A program made the position numbers and the translations under genes. From Streptomyces antioxidans (lineage in GTDB: Bacteria > Actinomycetota > Actinomycetes > Streptomycetales > Streptomycetaceae), in assembly GCF_000968685.2 (NCBI RefSeq), contig NZ_LAKD02000027.1:186001-250000 (forward strand): a stretch of DNA of 64,000 nucleotides, read 5' to 3'. The notes beneath the pieces are model-generated. The model saw nothing but the letters and a program-made list of their open reading frames with translations. It made no database searches and was not told the origin of the DNA. Within the stretch, counting starts at the first letter, position 1, and every line of letters begins with the position of its first letter. Positions 60,286-64,000 of this stretch are shown here, piece after piece.

Positions 60286-60316
60286 GTTACCGGCCGGCAA
60301 CGTTACCGACGGTAGC
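60286..60316. promoter_or_regulatory. Tandem palindrome-like sites upstream of the flavoprotein gene
   Basis: GTTACCGGCCGGCAAC (60286-60301) is directly followed by GTTACCGACGGTAGC (60302-60316). Both are near-palindromes starting with GTTACCG. They lie 70-100 bp upstream of the flavoprotein start and resemble operators for a TetR-type dimer pair. No TetR gene is present in the window. Confidence 0.5.
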
Positions 60317-60388
60317 CCACAGGGTGCGAGGCCGCCAGAGGTCTGCTCGCAAGAGCAACCCCCGTACGCGGTAAGGGACTTCGGGCGC

Positions 60389-60772
60389 TCAGGGACCACC
60401 TGGCGTCGGCTCGGCCAAGGTGCTCCCACGCGGCGAGAACGCGTATAGATCGAGGATGTCCGGCAGCGGTGCCACCCCGGGGCCGCCCGCCCGGACCCAG
60501 GCCACGATGTCCTCCGCCGCCTCCGGGTCGTTGACCAGGCCGAGCCATACCGGCCTGCCCCCGGCGGCCCGTCCGGCGGCGGACGGCTGCACCACGATCA
60601 CATTGGCCTGATCGCAGACGTCCAGACACTCGGAGACGCGTACCGGCGCCTCCTCGGCGAGCCGCGCGAGCTGTGCGGCGTGGTCGACGCCGGTCACCTT
60701 GGGACTGCCGCAGCAGCAGTCCCGGCACACGGTCACCCGGCACGGCAGTGGGTCGGACGGCCTCGCGGCCAC
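60389..60772 (-). CDS. Thioredoxin-like 2Fe-2S ferredoxin domain protein
   Basis: 127 residues from GTG 60772. The N-terminal Cys cluster VCRDCCCGS (Cys16, Cys19-21) and the second pair SECLDVCDQANVIVVQP (Cys49, Cys53) fit a thioredoxin-like 2Fe-2S fold; the following AAEDIVAWVRAGGPG is the usual last helix. It is preceded by a cobalamin riboswitch, so it is likely to be made when B12 is scarce and to serve cobalamin or cobalt metabolism, perhaps as an electron donor or cofactor-handling protein. An SD sequence (60783-60790) lies beside a hairpin in the expression platform. The flavoprotein gene 171 bp downstream may or may not be co-transcribed. Confidence 0.82.
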   Translation of the reverse strand: MAARPSDPLPCRVTVCRDCCCGSPKVTGVDHAAQLARLAEEAPVRVSECLDVCDQANVIVVQPSAAGRAAGGRPVWLGLVNDPEAAEDIVAWVRAGGPGVAPLPDILDLYAFSPRGSTLAEPTPGGP

Positions 60773-60822
60773 GCCGCATCACCTCTCCTCCGGGGAAGTC
60801 CGCCCCGGTGTCGCTCGAGGAG

Positions 60823-60982
60823 GCGACCGCGTGAGTCTCCTGGCTCCCGGGTCGATGCTCGTCCCGGCCTTCCCACCCGCGTACGCGGACAGTGGCCCGT
60901 TCGGGATCCGCTCGCCGATCACAGTGGCGGTACCGCGCCGGATTCACACCGGCTTCCTCGTTCCGCCGTCGCCCTTGTCGCC
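60823..60982 (-). ncRNA. Cobalamin riboswitch
   Basis: The minus-strand RNA carries all core elements in order: GGCGAC and GTCGCC closing helix P1, GGAAGCCGGTG followed by GAATCCGG and CCGCCACTGT, then GGCCACTG, GGGAAGG, and the B12 box GAGCCAGGAGACTC. After it, CCGGGG/CCCCGG (60791-60809) forms a hairpin immediately before the Shine-Dalgarno AGGAGAGG, a likely translational switch. Cobalamin binding should lower expression of the downstream 2Fe-2S protein. Confidence 0.95.
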
Positions 60983-61066
60983 CGGCATCATCGCATCCCG
61001 GACACCGCCGCACCATGCGGTCCTGGTCCCGGTCCCGGCCCCGGCGGGGCGATGGGCGGCCCGGCG

Positions 61067-63046
61067 TCAGTTCCGGCGGACCGACGCCCCCGCCAGGATC
61101 TCGCCCAGACCCTGGCGGGTGGCCGCCAGCACCACGCGGTCCTGGGGCCGCAGGGCATAACCGGGGTGCAGATCCCACACCAGGGCGGGCTCCTGCTGGA
61201 TGACACCGTCATAAGGGTGCGCCGCCCCGAGGTCGCGTTGCCGGTCCGCGGGCTCGGCCGCGTCCAGCGCGATCACCCGCCAGGCACCCGGTACGAACGC
61301 CTCGGCGACGGTACGCCCCTCCAGCTGCGGATGCCCGGCGACGTTCAGGGCGGCGAAGAGCAGCACCCTGCGCTCGACCGGTATGGCACCGAGGATCTGA
61401 CGCCCCATCATCGCCCCGGCGAACGCCGGAGCCGCCAGGCTGGAGACGCTGCGGCTGCGGGTGAGGGCCCGCGGATGGGCCGCGCGCAGCGTGCGGTAGA
61501 CGGCGGTGGCGAAGCGGTCGTCATACAGGCGCAGGGCCACCCGCAGCCGGGGCTTGACCGAGCGGGCGTACAGCGTCGCCTCCAGGTTGGTGGTGTCGAC
61601 GCTGGTCAGTGCGAGCAGGGCGTGGGCCCGCTGGATCTTGGCGGCCTCCAGGACGCCCTCCTGGGTGACATCGCCGAGGACCATCGGCACCCCCAGCCTG
61701 CGGGCCAGCGGAATGCCGCGCGCCCCGGGATCCTCTTCCACGCACACCACGGGGATGTCCATCTCCCGGAGTTTGGCCAGGACCCGGGTGCCGACCTTGC
61801 CGAGTCCGAGCAGCACGACATGGCCGGACAGGCCGCGCGGCGGGCGGCGCAGCGCGGACGCGGTGCGGAAGGTGCCCAGCGCTTCCAGCGCGGCGGCCAC
61901 CAGGACGGGCAGCAGGAGCAATCCCGTCAGCCCGGACAGCAGTTGGAGGACCTTGCGTCCGGTCGGCTCGTCGAGCGCCGGGTCGTCGATCGCCAGGACG
62001 TCCAGCACCGTGAGGTAGGCCCCGTGGAGGAGTCCGTCTCCGGTGAGCCGCCAGGAGATGATGCTGAGGATGAGCACGGCGATCGCCATTCCGGCGACGG
62101 ACCAGCGCAGTCGGCGGGACAACAGCGAGGCGAGCGGCAGTCTGCGGCGGCCGAGCCGCTGGGGCGGCAGCGGTGGGCCGATGGCCGAGACCGTCTCGAG
62201 CACCACCGTGTCACGTCCGGTGGCGGCGGCCACCTCCTCGTCTCCGGGAAGCAGCCTGGGCCCTTCGTCCCCGCTGCTGTCGGAGCCCTCGCTGCCGCCG
62301 GGGTCGCTGGTGGTGGACGAGAGCAGGGCGAGGGTGCACAGCCCCGGGCGGGCGACCTCGTCCGTGCCGGGCGGGGTGCGTTCGGCCGCGCGCAGCAGCA
62401 GCCCGTCGGCCTGGAGCACTTTGCTGGTGCCCGCCACGGCAGTGGCGGCGAGCGCGGGGGCCGCGGTGTCGGCGTCCGACAGTACGGTGGTGGTGGCGTC
62501 CAGCTCCGCCGGGTCCATGCCGGGATCGGCGACCCGCGCCGCCTCGTCGAGCAGTTCCTCCAGGTGCTGGCCCAGCTTGCGGTTGTAGAGCCGGATCACC
62601 AGTCGCAGCCGGGGGTTGAGGCGGCGGGCCCGCAGTGCGGCGTGGATGTTGGTCTCGTCGTCGTCATGGACCAGGGCCAGCGCCGTCGCCTGGTCCGCGC
62701 CCGCCTCGGTCAGCACCTCCTCGTCCAGTGCCGGCGCCTCCATGACCCGCACTCCCCCGTCCCCGGCGGGGTCGTCCGCGGACTGCCGGGGCAGCGGCAC
62801 CCGTCCGACGGCCGCGCTGAACCTGCCGAAGAGCGCGGAGGTACGGCCTCCCGGCCGCCATCCCGCCATCCGCTGCCCGGCGGGGTCCGCCAGCGGAGCA
62901 CCGCCGGGAATGACGACGGTCACCTGTGTCCGGTAGACGTCGTGGAGTTCGGCGGCGAGCCGGTGGGCGAGCGCATCGTCGCCGCAGACGACCATGTGGA
63001 CCGTCCCCGAGGGAGACGGCCGGGCGGATGTGGAGGTGGAGAACAC
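61067..63046 (-). CDS. NAD-binding TrkA-type protein with two RCK domains and central membrane helices
   Basis: 659 residues from GTG 63046, or 642 from ATG 62995; neither has a clear RBS. The first Rossmann domain (HMVVCGDDALAHRLAAELHDVY) and the second (GHVVLLGLGKVGTRVLAKLREMDIPVVCVEEDP) are TrkA-N/RCK folds. Between them lie membrane segments (LRWSVAGMAIAVLILSIISW and LLSGLTGLLLLPVLVAAALEAL) with a stretch like a pore loop (GDGLLHGAYLTVLDVLA). The protein is probably a potassium-channel-like or ion-transport regulator that senses NAD(H). The family often lies alone, with no partner here. It is in the same direction as the zinc-ribbon and PHP genes. Confidence 0.82.
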   Translation of the reverse strand: MFSTSTSARPSPSGTVHMVVCGDDALAHRLAAELHDVYRTQVTVVIPGGAPLADPAGQRMAGWRPGGRTSALFGRFSAAVGRVPLPRQSADDPAGDGGVRVMEAPALDEEVLTEAGADQATALALVHDDDETNIHAALRARRLNPRLRLVIRLYNRKLGQHLEELLDEAARVADPGMDPAELDATTTVLSDADTAAPALAATAVAGTSKVLQADGLLLRAAERTPPGTDEVARPGLCTLALLSSTTSDPGGSEGSDSSGDEGPRLLPGDEEVAAATGRDTVVLETVSAIGPPLPPQRLGRRRLPLASLLSRRLRWSVAGMAIAVLILSIISWRLTGDGLLHGAYLTVLDVLAIDDPALDEPTGRKVLQLLSGLTGLLLLPVLVAAALEALGTFRTASALRRPPRGLSGHVVLLGLGKVGTRVLAKLREMDIPVVCVEEDPGARGIPLARRLGVPMVLGDVTQEGVLEAAKIQRAHALLALTSVDTTNLEATLYARSVKPRLRVALRLYDDRFATAVYRTLRAAHPRALTRSRSVSSLAAPAFAGAMMGRQILGAIPVERRVLLFAALNVAGHPQLEGRTVAEAFVPGAWRVIALDAAEPADRQRDLGAAHPYDGVIQQEPALVWDLHPGYALRPQDRVVLAATRQGLGEILAGASVRRN

Positions 63047-63146
63047 GACGGCGAAGCCCCCCGTTGGTTCCGTGGTGATCAAACCGTACCCGGTCCGCCG
63101 TCGAAGGGAGTTGACCGCGCCGCCGCCGAAGGGCGCGTGCCGCCGC

Positions 63147-63323
63147 TCACTCCCTTGGGGCTCCGCACCGCGCACAGCTGGTGAAGTCGGCGGTGTCCTG
63201 GATCGCGCCGCAGTCGGCGCACACCCTCTCCAGCCAGCAGGCGGGATCCCCGCCCCGGGGCTCGGCGGGCGCCGGGGCCGCCGTCCCCCGGTCCTGGTCG
63301 CGTGGCCCAGCCGTGTCACTCAT
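63147..63323 (-). CDS. Small zinc-ribbon protein (58 residues)
   Basis: ATG 63323 to TGA 63147. After a disordered N-terminus the sequence reads ACWLERVCADCGAIQDTADFTSCARCGAP, with two CxxC knuckles (Cys35/Cys38 and Cys50/Cys53) that can hold one zinc ion. Spacing and length match small actinomycete zinc-ribbon proteins of unknown function. It lies between the PHP gene and the NAD-binding gene in the same orientation. Its coding potential is supported by the motif, the high third-position GC and the lack of a competing gene in this space. Confidence 0.7.
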   Translation of the reverse strand: MSDTAGPRDQDRGTAAPAPAEPRGGDPACWLERVCADCGAIQDTADFTSCARCGAPRE

Positions 63324-63396
63324 CGTGTGCGCCTCCTGTTGTCAGGGCCTACGGCAAAAATAGGCGACGCTCCGCTCATTTCGCGCATGGCCGCCG

Positions 63397-64000
63397 TCAA
63401 CTCCCGTGGCTCGCACGGCGTGGAGGCCTGCGCGTGCGGGTCCAGTCCACCAACTGCCGGGCCGTCCACGTGGTGATGACGCGCTCCGTCGGGACCCCGC
63501 ACTCAGCGGCCCGGGCACAGCCGTTCGGCTGCCAGTCGAGCTGGCCGGGCGCGTGGGCGTCGGTGTCGATGGAGAAGAACGTCCCCGCCCGTACGGCCTC
63601 CCGCAGCAGCCTGCGCGGCGGATCCAGCCGCTCCGGGCGGCAGTTGATCTCCACGGCGGTGCCCGCCTCCGCGCAGGCGCCGAAGACCTCCTCGTGGTCG
63701 AAGGCCGACTCGGGGCGCTTGCCGCCGAGCAGCCGTCCGGTGCAGTGGCCCAGCACATCGACCAGCGGATCGCTGACGGCGGCGACCATCCGGCGGGTCA
63801 TGGAGCGGGCGTCCATCCGCAGCTTGGAGTGGACCGAGGCCACCACCAGGTCCAACTCGTCCAGCAGCGCCGGCTCCTGGTCCAGGGAGCCGTCGGGGAG
63901 GATGTCGACCTCGATCCCGGTGAGCAGCTGGAACGGGGCGAGTTTTTCCCGCAGCTCCGCCACCACGTCCAGCTGGGCGCGCAGCCGGTCCACCGAGAGG
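63397..64000 (-). CDS. PHP domain protein, 3' part (gene starts beyond the window)
   Basis: About 201 residues are visible and the frame is open to the window edge. PHP metal-site motifs are LLTGIEVDILPDG, VVASVHSKL, DVLGHCTGRLLGG, AVEINCRPERLDPP and FFSIDTDAHAPGQL. The arrangement matches the PHP phosphoesterase domain of PolX-like polymerases and of stand-alone family members; which of these applies depends on the missing N-terminus. It is the most upstream gene of the minus-strand group with the zinc-ribbon protein, 73 bp away. Confidence 0.85.
   Translation of the reverse strand, partial: LSVDRLRAQLDVVAELREKLAPFQLLTGIEVDILPDGSLDQEPALLDELDLVVASVHSKLRMDARSMTRRMVAAVSDPLVDVLGHCTGRLLGGKRPESAFDHEEVFGACAEAGTAVEINCRPERLDPPRRLLREAVRAGTFFSIDTDAHAPGQLDWQPNGCARAAECGVPTERVITTWTARQLVDWTRTRRPPRRASHGS

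Noticed and set aside
1..64000. CRISPR arrays, insertion sequences, tRNA or rRNA genes, phage integration sites
   Set aside because: No regularly spaced repeats, transposase or integrase motifs, or tRNA-like cloverleaf sequences were noticed on either strand. A covariance-model scan would be the decisive check for tRNAs.

Overview
The window looks like a chromosomal accessory region of a Streptomyces-type actinomycete. GC is very high throughout, GTG and TTG starts are common, many neighbouring genes overlap by 4 bp, and rare TTA (bldA) codons appear in a few genes. An AfsA-family protein, ROK, IclR and MarR regulators and several glycoside hydrolases fit the same picture. I saw no rRNA, tRNA, CRISPR array or transposase.

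Layout. (A) 1-1610: a drug-type ABC exporter with its MarR regulator and a perfect 21-bp palindromic operator. (B) 1672-4875: a decayed peptide-type ABC importer made of two intact permeases and a binding protein whose 5' end is gone and is joined to a fragment of a ROK repressor. (C) 5033-7466: an arabinofuranosidase-like secreted hydrolase and a DUF6924-like protein. (D) 7566-13559: a GntR-controlled Pot-type ABC importer with an FAD amine or amino-acid oxidase. (E) 13657-15226: a divergent CGNR regulator and alpha/beta hydrolase. (F) 15296-24467: a glycan island with GH95, GH27 and GH36 glycosidases, an SGNH esterase and a ROK regulator. (G) 24676-29963: stress-type genes (DUF5709, SRPBCC, YdeP-like molybdoenzyme, HD protein, GlxA-type regulator).

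(H) 30212-39770: a catabolic locus around an IclR regulator. One arm (MFS porter and succinate-semialdehyde-type dehydrogenase) lies on the minus strand. The other is a plus-strand operon with a formaldehyde-activating-enzyme (Fae) homologue, an enolase-superfamily dehydratase, an aldehyde dehydrogenase, a beta-hydroxyacid dehydrogenase and an iron alcohol dehydrogenase, closed by a strong terminator. Two similar 17-bp inverted repeats sit in front of the two arms, which suggests one regulon. (I) 39933-41280: two stand-alone regulators with palindromic operators.

(J) 41357-58484: the most unusual part, a likely biosynthetic gene cluster without PKS or NRPS modules. A tightly coupled minus-strand operon encodes a PEP-synthase/rifampin-phosphotransferase-like enzyme, a fatty acyl-AMP ligase, a nucleotidyltransferase-fold protein, an acyl carrier protein, a thioester-reductase-type SDR, an NDP-kinase-like protein, an AfsA-family enzyme, a UbiA prenyltransferase, an amidohydrolase and, possibly, a methyltransferase. 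A divergent cytochrome P450, an ArsR-type regulator and an MFS exporter flank it. Both divergent first genes carry a TTA codon. The gene content suggests an acyl-ACP-derived, possibly prenylated and phosphorylated small molecule; this is inference.

(K) 58394-64000: a Tat-exported flavoprotein, a cobalamin-riboswitch-controlled 2Fe-2S protein, a two-domain TrkA-type NAD-binding protein, a 58-residue zinc-ribbon protein and the 3' part of a PHP-domain gene.
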